A stretch of DNA of 64,000 nt from Malaya genurostris (lineage: Eukaryota > Arthropoda > Insecta > Diptera > Culicidae), in contig NC_080571.1 in assembly GCF_030247185.1 (NCBI RefSeq), positions 43,771,502 through 43,835,501 of the forward strand. Reading direction: 5' to 3'. A program made the position numbers and the translations under genes. Shown in pieces: positions 20,409 to 33,338 of this stretch; the stretch's first letter is position 1; the number at the start of each line of letters is the position of its first letter. The notes under the pieces were generated by a model. That model was not told where the DNA came from and ran no database searches. It saw nothing but the letters and a program-made list of their open reading frames with translations.

Positions 20409-22280
20409 AACAAAAACAAAAACAAAAACAAAAACAAAAACAAAAACAAAAACAAAAACAAAAACAAAAACAAAAACAAAAACAAAAACAAAAACAAAAA
20501 CAAAAACAAAAACAAAAACAAAAACAAAAACAAAAACAAAAACAAAAACAAAAACAAAAACAAAAACAAAAACAAAAACAAAAACAAAAACAAAAACAAA
20601 AACAAAAACAAAAACAAAAACAAAAACAAAAACAAAAACAAAAACAAAAACAAAAACAAAAACAAAAACAAAAACAAAAACAAAAACAAAAACAAAAACA
20701 AAAACAAAAACAAAAACAAAAACAAAAACAAAAACAAAAACAAAAACAAAAACAAAAACAAAAACAAAAACAAAAACAAAAACAAAAACAAAAACAAAAA
20801 CAAAAACAAAAACAAAAACAAAAACAAAAACAAAAACAAAAACAAAAACAAAAACAAAAACAAAAACAAAAACAAAAACAAAAACAAAAACAAAAACAAA
20901 AACAAAAACAAAAACAAAAACAAAAACAAAAACAAAAACAAAAACAAAAACAAAAACAAAAACAAAAACAAAAACAAAAACAAAAACAAAAACAAAAACA
21001 AAAACAAAAACAAAAACAAAAACAAAAACAAAAACAAAAACAAAAACAAAAACAAAAACAAAAACAAAAACAAAAACAAAAACAAAAACAAAAACAAAAA
21101 CAAAAACAAAAACAAAAACAAAAACAAAAACAAAAACAAAAACAAAAACAAAAACAAAAACAAAAACAAAAACAAAAACAAAAACAAAAACAAAAACAAA
21201 AACAAAAACAAAAACAAAAACAAAAACAAAAACAAAAACAAAAACAAAAACAAAAACAAAAACAAAAACAAAAACAAAAACAAAAACAAAAACAAAAACA
21301 AAAACAAAAACAAAAACAAAAACAAAAACAAAAACAAAAACAAAAACAAAAACAAAAACAAAAACAAAAACAAAAACAAAAACAAAAACAAAAACAAAAA
21401 CAAAAACAAAAACAAAAACAAAAACAAAAACAAAAACAAAAACAAAAACAAAAACAAAAACAAAAACAAAAACAAAAACAAAAACAAAAACAAAAACAAA
21501 AACAAAAACAAAAACAAAAACAAAAACAAAAACAAAAACAAAAACAAAAACAAAAACAAAAACAAAAACAAAAACAAAAACAAAAACAAAAACAAAAACA
21601 AAAACAAAAACAAAAACAAAAACAAAAACAAAAACAAAAACAAAAACAAAAACAAAAACAAAAACAAAAACAAAAACAAAAACAAAAACAAAAACAAAAA
21701 CAAAAACAAAAACAAAAACAAAAACAAAAACAAAAACAAAAACAAAAACAAAAACAAAAACAAAAACAAAAACAAAAACAAAAACAAAAACAAAAACAAA
21801 AACAAAAACAAAAACAAAAACAAAAACAAAAACAAAAACAAAAACAAAAACAAAAACAAAAACAAAAACAAAAACAAAAACAAAAACAAAAACAAAAACA
21901 AAAACAAAAACAAAAACAAAAACAAAAACAAAAACAAAAACAAAAACAAAAACAAAAACAAAAACAAAAACAAAAACAAAAACAAAAACAAAAACAAAAA
22001 CAAAAACAAAAACAAAAACAAAAACAAAAACAAAAACAAAAACAAAAACAAAAACAAAAACAAAAACAAAAACAAAAACAAAAACAAAAACAAAAACAAA
22101 AACAAAAACAAAAACAAAAACAAAAACAAAAACAAAAACAAAAACAAAAACAAAAACAAAAACAAAAACAAAAACAAAAACAAAAACAAAAACAAAAACA
22201 AAAACAAAAACAAAAACAAAAACAAAAACAAAAACAAAAACAAAAACAAAAACAAAAACAAAAACAAAAACAAAAACAAA
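20409..22280 (+). repeat. Pure (CAAAAA)n array, about 312 copies
   Basis: A single 6-bp unit repeats for about 1,870 bp without a visible substitution. Open frames across it are low-complexity artefacts. The purity points to very recent expansion, or to polishing of the assembly toward a consensus. Confidence 0.97.
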
Positions 22281-22320
22281 GAGAATATTTAAAATTCAAA
22301 ATACGTTCATACGTTCATAC

Positions 22321-23339
22321 GAAATACGAAATACGAAATACGAAATACGAAATACGAAATACGAAATACGAAATACGAAATACGAAATACGAAATACGAA
22401 ATACGAAATACGAAATACGAAATACGAAATACGAAATACGAAATACGAAATACGAAATACGAAATACGAAATACGAAATACGAAATACGAAATACGAAAT
22501 ACGAAATACGAAATACGAAATACGAAATACGAAATACGAAATACGAAATACGAAATACGAAATACGAAATACGAAATACGAAATACGAAATACGAAATAC
22601 GAAATACGAAATACGAAATACGAAATACGAAATACGAAATACGAAATACGAAATACGAAATACGAAATACGAAATACGAAATACGAAATACGAAATACGA
22701 AATACGAAATACGAAATACGAAATACGAAATACGAAATACGAAATACGAAATACGAAATACGAAATACGAAATACGAAATACGAAATACGAAATACGAAA
22801 TACGAAATACGAAATACGAAATACGAAATACGAAATACGAAATACGAAATACGAAATACGAAATACGAAATACGAAATACGAAATACGAAATACGAAATA
22901 CGAAATACGAAATACGAAATACGAAATACGAAATACGAAATACGAAATACGAAATACGAAATACGAAATACGAAATACGAAATACGAAATACGAAATACG
23001 AAATACGAAATACGAAATACGAAATACGAAATACGAAATACGAAATACGAAATACGAAATACGAAATACGAAATACGAAATACGAAATACGAAATACGAA
23101 ATACGAAATACGAAATACGAAATACGAAATACGAAATACGAAATACGAAATACGAAATACGAAATACGAAATACGAAATACGAAATACGAAATACGAAAT
23201 ACGAAATACGAAATACGAAATACGAAATACGAAATACGAAATACGAAATACGAAATACGAAATACGAAATACGAAATACGAAATACGAAATACGAAATAC
23301 GAAATACGAAATACAAAATTCGAAATACGAAATACGAAA
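22321..23339 (+). repeat. (GAAATAC)n heptamer array, about 145 copies
   Basis: The 7-bp unit is nearly perfect for about 1,020 bp; the only visible changes are near 23312-23322 at the distal edge. The array starts after a doubled ACGTTCAT. A stray CGAAATACTCAATACG occurs at about 23492, beyond the array. Confidence 0.97.
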
Positions 23340-23374
23340 GCTTAGGACATTTTTAACGTTTTTTGTTTCGCCGG

Positions 23375-23377
<3 letters not shown>

Positions 23378-23426
<49 letters not shown>
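23378..23426 (+). repeat. (AC)n microsatellite
   Basis: Pure AC dinucleotides, 38 bp after the heptamer array. Confidence 0.95.
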
Positions 23427-23428
<2 letters not shown>

Positions 23429-23429
23429 C

Positions 23430-26400
23430 ATATGAAAAGTGTTGAACCCAATTAAGGTGATATTTTTTAATTTTCTTTATCGTGACTTGTTACGAAATAC
23501 TCAATACGATGACTTAAACTCACTCATCACCAGTGCGGTAAAATTTCATTTTCAATCGAATAATATAAGATGAAAATGAAATTTATGGCCGCTGACCGTC
23601 AGCATATCCCTACTAATTCATTTGACTTTTGCTGCCATTTTCAAGTGAAGCTCCCGGAATTCATCGTCAGTTGATTAATCGTACCTAGTCATTCGAAGTT
23701 TTGCTTGCTCAGTTTCAAGTGCCAAGCAGTCTAGCTGCTTCATAGTCTTCGCTCTTGGTAGTAAGCAATTTCGATCGAATAGAATTATAAATGGAGTAAA
23801 GTGTTAAAAATGAAAACTTAAGGAGGAAACAATTAATTTATGTGTATTCTGTGATTGATATTTCAGCTATCTGGTTTGTCTTTCATCTATTATCTTGAAC
23901 CAATTCGAATGTTTACATGAACCTCATTTGAAGGCCGCTCTCAAACTATTGAAAGAGATATTTTGTCACTTCAAAATATCAACTGACGGTGGTTAAGCTG
24001 ATCCTCGATTGAAGAGAAACGAGTGATGAATTGAATGCTGCCCGTTCGGGCTGTCAGCAAACATTGTGTGTGTCAGAGAGTGAAGTTTACTGCATTAGAG
24101 AGATCGTCAATGTGTTTCACATTCAGTTTCAATTGAATTGAATGAAATTTTACAGCACTGCTCATCACCCAGCAATTTTGAAACCGAAAGTTGGATCTGG
24201 AAGAAATTTAGGAATTCTGTATCTTCTGATCTTTAATTTTGAATCTAACTTTATGGAAATCGGTTACGCCATTAGTGGGAAAAGTGCCATTTTTGACCAC
24301 TGAAGTGGCAGTTTACCAAATCTGACGAAGCTGCAATACCGAATGGAAAGTAGAGCGCGTTTCTCAAATTATGCTTTGAAGTAGATTGCGTCGTGTCCAT
24401 AAACTGATTTGTAACTAAAATTTGAGTATATTTTTTCCCACAGCTGCATATTGCTGATTGAATCAGATAATTTCTTTACAAAACTTTTACCCGGGAAATT
24501 ATCTCATGTCCATGGACGTCTTATATTTGGTTTATTTAGTATCTTACAACCATTTCGTCATCGAAGAGCTAGCCAAAATAAGCGATAGGATTAGAAAAGT
24601 CCAACGTCAAAACATTGCCAGAACTAGAGTTTGAACGGATTCCGGATCTCGAATCTTATTTTTTACGTTTCTCGTTGTTATGAAATATACCATTCAGTAT
24701 GAACTTTAACCGATACATGCAAAGCATCGTGTACGTGTTTCGCGCTACTTAGTCAGGTTGCGGTCTGGAACTTGCACCTATGTGTATCAAAGTAGCTTGG
24801 TTGGTAGAACGTCTCCATGGTAAGGTAAAAGTATCGGGTTCTCGGGCGATTCTTTTCGGCAAATTTTCTTTTGTTTAATTCATCTTCCCTCCCGCTTTGA
24901 TTCTCGTTGGCGATGATGGAAAAAGTATCTCGTTGGCGATGATGGAAAAAGTAATTACCTCTATTATTTTCGCATGTAAAAAAGCTACAAGAAAATAAAA
25001 GACACATTAAGGACTAAAAATGCTCAACAAAATGAAAGCACTTAACTCAACTAGCAAAGCATAATCCCTAGCTAGGAAGACATGAGATTAACACGGAGAA
25101 AAAAAAGCGCTTTTGCCCGTCATTCATCACACGTTGTTTAATATTTCAAAGAGATCATTACGAGATTGTGTTTTTCACGACGCGGTTAAGTAGTCATAAT
25201 TAATTACTCATTACCCTTCTTGTGCTGTCATAATCGCTGACCAAAGCTTCAAGAAGAAGAAGAAAAAAAAGAAATAAACACAACAGCATATCGCTCAGCG
25301 GATTCCTGGCGAGGACTGATGAACGGAACCAGGACTGATGTAGATCGATAGTTTTATTATTCATCCTTACAGAATCCTTCGCTAAAAGCATTCGGTTCAT
25401 TTATACTTAATTACCGAAAAAGCCAATTCCAAACTCTCCCGCCACCCATCGATAAAGGCAAGCAATTAACCCTGTATCACCGTGGAAACGGCTTCATCGT
25501 TCTAATTAATCGACCCAGCGATTGATAAACATCCAACAACAACAAAACAGTCTTCAAATAATCGGTTTTCATGCTCTCGCACCCAGTAGATCCGTGGGGT
25601 GGAGCGGAGCAACTGCCATCATAAATTCCTCCATCACACCGGCCACAGGGGTTGGAGGATTTTGAAAGCAACCGCATCATAACATCATCGTATCACACCT
25701 CCGGAATCAGTTCTTTCATCTTCCGGTTGGATGATCGGTTGAGGAAGTCGCCGACGAGGACCACCACCATCCAGGCGGCCGCTACTGTTTGTTGGGTAAT
25801 AATGCGTACCATCCCGAAGTGTTGCCAGAGCCACTGGAAGCAAAGCAAAGGTGAATTATGAATGGTTGTGAAAGATGACAACCACCAGTCAGGAAGTGGT
25901 CCAATCGAAAGCCGTCCGTTCGTGCCGACGTACCACGTGTTGTGTGTATCATCAGAGAGTGTGTGTGTGTTTGTTTTTCAGGATAGGTGAAAAAGCGAAC
26001 ATTCCTGAAGACGCCGAGCCGACAGGCAGGTGAACATCAAGTAGGCGATGAGTATAGAAACATGTTTCTGCATACCTTGACAGAGTGGATAGAGTTCTTT
26101 CGGTGGCAGTGGAAAAACGTGGGAAAAAAACATCAAAGGAAATTTGCAAGGTGAGCAGATGCAGCAGCAAAATGTTGTCCTCCGGCTCTTATGTGGGGTA
26201 ATTCTGTCATCAGCTGACGGGAGGATTTGGTGAGGCGGAGACTAATGACGAAGAGAAACACCGTTTTTTTTCTCCTTCTGCAGTCTGCCGCGGAAAAGTG
26301 CCAGATGGAAGCGCAGCAGAATCATTGTAATTGATTCGTTCAATTGGTTGTTCTTTCATTGAAGGCATTCAAATAGAATAGGTAAAATAGGTCGCAATTA

Positions 26401-26940
26401 GCGTTTGATCTAGATTGGGGGTGCGTTGCTATCGGAACGCTGCACCTGTCATAGTGATGGGGAAATTCAATCGTGCATGCATAAACTTAACGGGATTATA
26501 AACTTGACATATCGGAACGTTGCGGAATTCATGCTATTATTCACAATTACTTTTCCATCATATCGCGATCGACCATTCGAATAAACTAGCTTTCGGATTC
26601 GACCACCCCTCCCCCTTTTTGCTACAAAATACTTCTATTTTGCATTTCCAATTTTCTGTGACAGATTTACATACGTTTTGCCGTTTTCAAATAATAACAC
26701 AAAGCAATCACTGTGCAAATCGACTGTCAAGTGTCATATGTCATTTCACCCAGATCGGAAGCTATTATGGGGAAAATTTGACAGAAATGTGCAAATGTGG
26801 ATAACGGTATCCCCATTCGTATCAGCTCCAGTATTCATCTCATGCACTAAAACATTTTTTTTCGAGCTCGCGTTACTATAACAGCAGTTATCGTAGCAGT
26901 ATTTTTTCTGCGATGTTACTTATTAGAGTCGAAGCGAAGA
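23430..26940. other. No gene recognised; contains a small tandem duplication and one repeat unit
   Basis: About 24150-24300 is one degenerate copy of the ~170-bp unit (AAACCGAAAGTTGGATCTGG, then a CGGTTACGCCATTA string). A 27-bp segment around TTGGCGATGATGGAAAAAGT is duplicated in tandem at about 24904-24954. The stretch 25440-26330 is richer in GC, looks single-copy and could be regulatory or intronic. Confidence 0.45.
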
Positions 26941-26944
26941 TATT

Positions 26945-27227
26945 GGGCCGTATGAATAAAACGTAGCATGCTTGAATTTCGGTAGTAAATGCTACGTGTG
27001 GATCACGTTCCTGTCAAAAGCAGAGACTTTACTACACAACAACGTTCGAACATGTAGTATTTACTACAATTTTTCGGTAGGTAGCTCCAGAGGATGCTAC
27101 TCGTGTGTTTGCTGATAAAGTGAAGTAGAAAAATTAAAATCAAACCAAACGTGTTTTACTCTGTGGACTACGTTTTCGAGAAGATACTACAAACAAGAGA
27201 CTTTACTACATTTTATTCATACGGCCC
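26945..27227. mobile_element. MITE with GGGCCGTATGAATAAAA inverted termini
   Basis: GGGCCGTATGAATAAAA at 26945 is mirrored by TTTTATTCATACGGCCC ending at 27227. ATT flanks both sides, giving a possible 3-bp target duplication. The 283-bp interior is non-coding and rich in GTAGTA-like text, with no transposase. Confidence 0.85.
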
Positions 27228-27537
27228 ATTGTATCCGATTTTATCGCAACTTGATAACTGCACTAATGAGTTGCCAATTGGTACCAGAGCCAGAGCTTGA
27301 AATTGTCACACATTCTCGATGAAAAAATCCAATCCAACGGGCTCATATTCGGTTTTTTACCGTAGGAGTGTCATTTCCATTGACATTTTTCTCGGAAGCT
27401 CTTGCGGTGAAATTCTTTTTTTTTTTTTTGCTCGCCAGACAAAAATACTTCCCGTAGTATTTTTCCGTTGATAAATTCTAGATTTCCTTAGAAAAAATTC
27501 AATTTCCGTAAATTTTGTTTATTCCTCTATGACAAGC

Positions 27538-27807
27538 AGAGATGCCAGGTCTGTAGATTTGTCTGCCGATCTGCAGATTTCATTGATAGTGCTGCCAATA
27601 TTGTTTGCTGTGAACTTTTTTTGCAGACTTTTGACATTCGAGTTTTTTGCAGACTTTCGTCAAAATTTACAGACTTTTGAAATTGTCGCGACGTTTATTT
27701 TTTTGTTCGCCAAGTCGCTCGCAATATTTGAATATCATACTTATCCAGTATTCATAGACTTTTGCAATTATATCTGAAGTTATTTGAAATTTCTACCTGA
27801 CATCTCT
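27538..27807. mobile_element. MITE with AGAGATGCCAGGT inverted termini
   Basis: AGAGATGCCAGGT (27538-27550) and ACCTGACATCTCT (27795-27807) are inverted repeats with one mismatch. The interior repeats CAGATTT/CAGACTTT motifs. The termini resemble those of 54165-54684 (CAGAGATGCC). Confidence 0.75.
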
Positions 27808-28105
27808 GATGACAAGACCGAAACAAAACTATCGTCTGCAAGGAGAAACAGTAGTGTTTCAATTTTCATTCTTCCATCGATATATAGACAACCTGTGACG
27901 TTTGGCTATAAAAAGTGTCTAAAATATGATAGTGAGTGTGACATTTATTTATCGTCATTTTCGCATAATTTGAGTCAATGAAATTGACTTTGCTTAGCTC
28001 TGACCAGAGCTTAAAATTGATACCAAACCTAACCCAGTTTCCACTCTGATTGCTGTCAAACCGTTTGTTTGAAGCCAGTTTCGAACCTAGTTTCAACGTT
28101 GTCGT

Positions 28106-28300
28106 CCCGGGTTAGCGGCTCAATGCATAGGGCGCTGGTCTTTACAAACCAGTTGTCGTATGTTCGAGCCCCGACCTGGAAGGATTCGTAGTGTCAGTAG
28201 AAACGTAGCACCAGCCATGCACTGGTTCTGTACACTCTGAATCGGCTGCGAAGTCTGTTGAAACAGAATGTCAAATTCCACTACAGGAATGGCTTTCCTT
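28106..28300 (+). repeat. tRNA-derived SINE, copy 2
   Basis: The head folds partly like a tRNA: CCGGGTT can pair with GACCTGG as an acceptor stem, and CTGGT/ACCAG forms an anticodon stem. The B-box GTTCGAGCCCC is at 28162-28172. The body includes AATCGGCTGCGAAGTCTGTT, shared with the 57.4-kb copy. Confidence 0.85.
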
Positions 28301-28949
28301 TTCAACGTTGTTAAACTGAAAATCGAGTCAGTTTCGAACCTGGTTTTCATATTAGGTTTGCTCAAACTCTCGTTGCTAAGAAATCAAAACAGTTTCGTGA
28401 AAAGTGTTTGATGAAACTACCTTGGGTCAGTTTCAGTTTTCTCAAGCGAAAAAGACATTAATGAAAGAATTCAATCCAGCAGCCTCATACTCGGCTTTTA
28501 ACGTCTCGTTCTTTAAGGATCAAATGTAATCCAAGTTTACTCAAATTGATAATGTGTATATTACGTACTTTTTATTTGCTACCATTTTTCCATCAGTTAT
28601 ACCCAGAAATTCAAGAAGCTGTAAAGGTTATGCAAAAACAATAAACCATTCGGCAATAGACTGGACGTAATGTAATACCGACTGATAACAGTGTAAAACG
28701 AGCTCCGGTGTAACAACGCACTATGTTGACATGACATAAAACCATAACGAATTTGCATTGCTTCTTCTGCGTTGAAATGTAGAGGAAATAAGCATATAAG
28801 GAGTATTTCGAAAATAAGCTATCCACTTACATTTGTGTTGTACGCATGAATTTGTGAGGGTTTTTTATGCTTAGATCACAGCATGCTGTGCGTTTGGCTG
28901 TCAGCTTTCGTTTGTTTACTTGTTTCTGCGGTTGAAATTCTGCGTTTTC

Positions 28950-29106
28950 AGAATGGCGCGTATTGAAAAGGAAGTAAAAATTAAGGTTCTGAACACATGG
29001 CTAAGTTAGAAGGGTATTACTATGCGAAAATGGGTGAAAAGGTTTGGAATTCATCATGCCAGTATTAAAACCATCATTAATAAGTTTGGATCAGTCGGTG
29101 TTGAAC
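28950..29106 (+). pseudogene. Transposase N-terminal HTH fragment
   Basis: The ATG at about 28953 opens MARIEKEVKIKVLNTWLS, a stop, then KGITMRKWVKRFGIHHASI and KTIINKFG. This is an HTH of Tc1/mariner-superfamily type. It is cut off where the Jockey-clade element 5' UTR begins, so the retroelement probably landed in it. Confidence 0.55.
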
Positions 29107-29227
29107 AGTCGTTCGCACCGCACGCGTTTAGCTCTTGGCTCCTGGAAATTTCCTCTGGCTACCCAGAGTTTCATTGATTCAAGGCTACCCGTATCACTAA
29201 CAGTCTTTTTAAAGACTAACAATTAGT

Positions 29228-29300
29228 TAGCCTTTCTCAAGGCTATACAAAGAGTGATATTAGAGTGACTAAGTGATACAAAGAGTGATATTAGAGTGAC
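29228..29300 (+). repeat. Tandem duplication in the Jockey 5' UTR
   Basis: CAAAGAGTGATATTAGAGTG plus ACTAAG occurs twice in succession (about 29248 and 29278). Repeated leader segments are common in Jockey-type 5' UTRs and can carry internal promoter activity; here function is unknown. Confidence 0.7.
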
Positions 29301-29442
29301 TAAGAAATTAAACAGCATTTTTTAAGGCTAGTTATTCAAAGAACTAGACTACCACAAAATCAGTCTTTATCAAGACTTTTCCAAACTAGGACTCGAAGAC
29401 TAGGCCTAGTTAATTTAATTTAAATTTTCATTCATTTCAAAA

Positions 29443-30759
29443 ATGCCTGCGTCCAACCGGAAAGGCAACAAGCCTAAGGCTAATAATAATTCAATACGAA
29501 ATAAATCACAATCCGTTATTCAACATTTTTCTAATAACATTCACGATCTTATAGAATCCAAATGTAAAAATAAAAGACAACGGACGGATTTCCCTTCCGT
29601 TGATTCTATGATTCTTCAAAGCATTCCGTACTGAGCTTTCTACTTTTCTCCCGGAAGTAAAAGTCTTATTTCAAATCGGACGAAGAGGAGAATGTCGAGT
29701 CTTGGTTGATGGATTTTATTCATATGATATAAAATCAAACAGACCCTTCAAGGCTGTCTTGAAAGGCTTATCAAATGATCAAAGTACTGATGAAATTAAA
29801 AATGAACCAAAAGAATTGCTTGGTTTTGCCCCTTCCCAAGTAATACTTATGAAAAAAGAGCGAATGGTACTTCTAATTCACGCTCTGGAATTTCCCATGA
29901 ACTTTACCTAATACACTTCAATCATTTTGAAAACTTTAGAAAAAGTACGTTTCATTTCCCACATTAAAATTCATTGGGAACATTATAAACGGCATAATCG
30001 TATTGCAAACTTAACGCAATGTCGTTGTTGCCAAGGCTTCGGCCATGGAACCAAAAATTGTTATATGGATATACGGTGTTTGAATTGTGGTAAATCGCAT
30101 TCGAAAGACGTTTGTCCAATGAATGAAACCACTGATAAATTTTTATGTTCAAATTGCAATGGAAATCATAAATCCAATTATTTGAAATGTCCTGTTAGGG
30201 AAAAAATTTTAAACGCTCGTTCGCTTAGACAACAAGTCAAATCAACGACCTTAAATTTACAGAACATACCTGAAAATCAAAAAACCGTTACAAATGCCAC
30301 GCCTAATTCTTCTAAGGCACTGATTTCTTCGAATTTAAAACAAAAAACAGGTACGCCTGCCAATTCGTCTTCTAACGAAAACAATTTATTGACAGGTAGA
30401 TCGACCTCGTCATCATCTTCTTCTAATGTCAGTTATGCTGGTATTTTAGGTAGAAATCTATCACCTATTTCTTCTAATGTAAATAATTCTAACGAAAACT
30501 ATTTATTAATAGGTAGACCGGCCAAATCATCTTCTTCTAATGGCAGTCTACAAATATTCCTTCAAAGCCATTCGCTTCTTTAAATGAAGTCGATTTAGGC
30601 GATATAACTGAAAATAAAATGATCTACCTACAAGATCAACTTTTTCAAATGATCATCCAAATGAATTTGACTTCATCACTTTTTGAAGCATTTCAAATCG
30701 GATGGCAATTTGCAAATAATATTATAATGAATTTAAAATTTAACAGTGATGCTAAATAA
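29443..30759 (+). pseudogene. Jockey-clade ORF1 (gag-like RNA-binding protein), frameshifted
   Basis: The predicted role is to coat element RNA. The frame starts at ATG 29443 with a basic N-terminus and stops at 29632. The coding signal continues in other frames: FQIGRRGE..VLVDGFYSYD (29670-29735), then a block with three zinc knuckles at about 30020-30190 (CRCCQGFGHGTKNC, CLNCGKSHSKDVC, CSNCNGNHKSNYLKC). A Ser/Asn-rich tail follows with repeated SSSSN text. The last frame ends at TAA 30757-30759, so ORF1 would overlap the ORF2 start by 11 bp. At least three frameshifts disable it. Confidence 0.8.
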
Positions 30760-33295
30760 TTATTTGAATATTTTAAATTGGAATGCTCGATCTTTGAAAT
30801 CGAGTGAAGATGAATTTTATAATTTTCTTAAAGTTCACAAAATCCATATTGCCATTGTGACAGAAACTTTTCTTAAACCAAATGTCAAATTGAAAAGTAA
30901 TCCACATTATGTGGTTCATCGATTTGACAGGTTTACTGGAATGGGTGGTGGAGTTGCCATTTTTGTCCAACGGCAAATTAAACATCGAATTTTACCTTTT
31001 TTCAATACTAAAGTTATTGAAAGCTTGGGAATCGAAGTTGAAACCATTCATGGAATTTATTTCATCGCTGGAGCATATTTGCCATTCCAATGCACCGGCG
31101 AACAATTAAATTTCTTTAAAGGCGATTTGCAAAAACTTATACGATATCGATCAAAATTTTTCGTAATAGGGGACTTAAATGCTAAGCATGTGCAGTGGAA
31201 TTGTAGGCAAAATAACAGTAATGGTAAAATACTTCATAATCAACTCTCAGCTGGTTACTTCGCAGTTCTTCATCCCAGTAATCCTACTTGTTTCTCTTCC
31301 GTGAAAAACCCGTCTACAATTGATCTGGTTCTAACGGATCAAAGTCACATTTGTAGTGAACCGATTACACATGCTGACTTTGATTCAGATCATCTTCCTG
31401 TAACATTCAGACTTTCCAACGAAGCTATAATTAATCCAATTAGTTCTATATTCAACTATCATAGAGCTAATTGGTTGGATTACAGATCTCACATTGAAAA
31501 TCATGTGGATCATGAAACTATTTTAGATAATTCTGCGGACATCGACACAGCAATTGATAATTTGAATCATTACATTATCGAAGCTAGAAATCTTTCAGTT
31601 CCCAAAGCTCAAACTAAATTAAATTCTCCTATCATCGATGACAATCTTCAACTGCTCATTCGGTTGAAGAATGTTCGTCGACGACAATATCAACGTTCTC
31701 GTGATCCTGCTATGAAAAATATAGTTAAGGATTTACAAAAAGAAATTAAACATAGATTTACTCTTTTGCGAAATGAAAATTTCGCTAATGAAGTTGAAAA
31801 AATTAAACCATATTCTAAACCTTTCTGGAAACTTTCTAAGGTTCTAAAGAAACCTCAGAAACCAATTCCTGCTCTCAAGGAAGGAAATCAAATACTTCTT
31901 ACAAATGGCGAAAAAGCTCAAAAACTTGCTCAGCAGTTCGAGAGTGTCCACAATTTCAATTTGAACGTTGTGAGTCCTATTGAAAATGAAGTCTCACTGA
32001 AATATGATCATATTTCAACCCAAGTGTTTTCACACGATGACATTATTGAGACGAATTTTGATGAAATTAAATCAATTATTAGAAAACTTAAAAACATGAA
32101 GGCTCCTGGTAATGATGGAATTTTAATATTCTTATTAAAAATCTTCCCGATGTTGCCTTGACTCCTGGTTAAATTTTCCTGCTTAAAGTGTTTTTCATTA
32201 GCTTACTTCCCAAAAAGATGGAAAAACGCTAAAGTAATTCCTATCCTGAAACCTGATAAAAATCCAGCAGAAACATCAAGTTATCGACCAATTGGCTTAC
32301 TTTCTTCTATCAGTAAACTTTTTGAAAAAATTATCTTGTTGAGAATGATGTCTCATATAAATGAGAATTCAATTTTTTTACCAGAGCAGTTTGGATTTCG
32401 TCATGAACATTCAACTACTCATCAACTTGTCAGAGTAACGAACATGATAAAAGCAAATAAATCTTCTGGTTCTGGGTTATCTACTGGAGTTGCTCTTCTA
32501 GACATAGAAAAAGCATTCGACAGTGTTTGGCACAAAGGATTAATAGCAAAAATGTCTGATTTCCAGTTTCCTATTTATTTGATCAAAATAATTCAAAATT
32601 ATTTAACTGATCGTACTCTTCAGGTTAGCTATCAGCATTGTAAATCTGAATTCTGTGACGACACAAGTCTGTTAGCCACAGGTAGAAATCTAAGAGTGAT
32701 CTGCAGTCGCCTACAAAGAAGATTAAATATTTTCAGTGAGTATCTGTCAAAATGGAAAATTAAACCAAATGCAGCAAAAACGCAATTAATTATCTTTCTT
32801 CATAAGCCAAGAGCTTCTTTTCTTAAATCAAACAATAATCACATTCTCAAATTGAATGGCTTGGAATTGACATGGTCTGATCAAGCTAAATACTTAGGTT
32901 TAACGAATGACAAAAAACTCACCTTCAAAAATCACATTGATGGAATCCAGGCAAAGTGTAATAAATATATTAAATGTTTATATCCTCTTATAAACAGAAA
33001 TTCTAAGCTCTGTCTAAAAAACAAATTGTTAATTTATAAACAAATTTTCAGACCAGCCATGCTTTATGCAGTACCAATTTGGTCAAGTTGTTGTTCCACC
33101 AGGAAGAAAACGCTTCAAAGGATTCAGAATAAAATTCTGAAAATGATTTTGAAGCGTCCTCCCTGGTTTAGTACAAATGAGTTACACAGACTCACAAATA
33201 TAGAACCATTAGATGTAATGTCACATAATATTATAAGCAAATTCCGACAAAAATCGATGCAATCTTCAATTGAATCGATTCACTCTCTGTATTAG
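30749..33295 (+). pseudogene. Jockey-clade ORF2 (AP endonuclease plus reverse transcriptase), one stop and an RT deletion
   Basis: The protein would nick DNA and prime reverse transcription there. Endonuclease landmarks: LNWNARSL at the start, TETFLK (~residue 40), GDLNAKHVQWN (~143) and SDHLPV (~216). RT landmarks: KAPGNDGI (~452), SSYRPIGLLS (~510), FGFRHEHSTTHQL and LDIEKAFDSVWH (~590). The frame is continuous from ATG 30749 to TAG 33293 except for a TGA at 32159. Near 32652 the text jumps from the post-palm strand directly to CDDTSLL, so the PQG block and the first residues of the FADD box are missing in frame. The thumb and C-terminal parts are intact. The enzyme cannot be active. Confidence 0.9.
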
Positions 33296-33338
33296 TTAGA
33301 AAGTTAGTATATAAGTTCCTTTTCCCCATTACACAATA

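Noticed and set aside
20373..22299. Very long open frames across the hexamer array (Asn-Lys, Leu-Phe and Cys-Phe repeats)
   Set aside because: The 6-bp period keeps several frames open on both strands. These are arithmetic artefacts of the repeat, not genes.
20409..23339. CRISPR-like array
   Set aside because: Units are 6-7 bp with no spacers, and the context is eukaryotic.
22296..23426. Long open frame reading repeated FRISYFV on the minus strand
   Set aside because: It is produced by the 7-bp array, which yields 21-bp codon cycles without stops. There is no promoter, start context or non-repeat domain.
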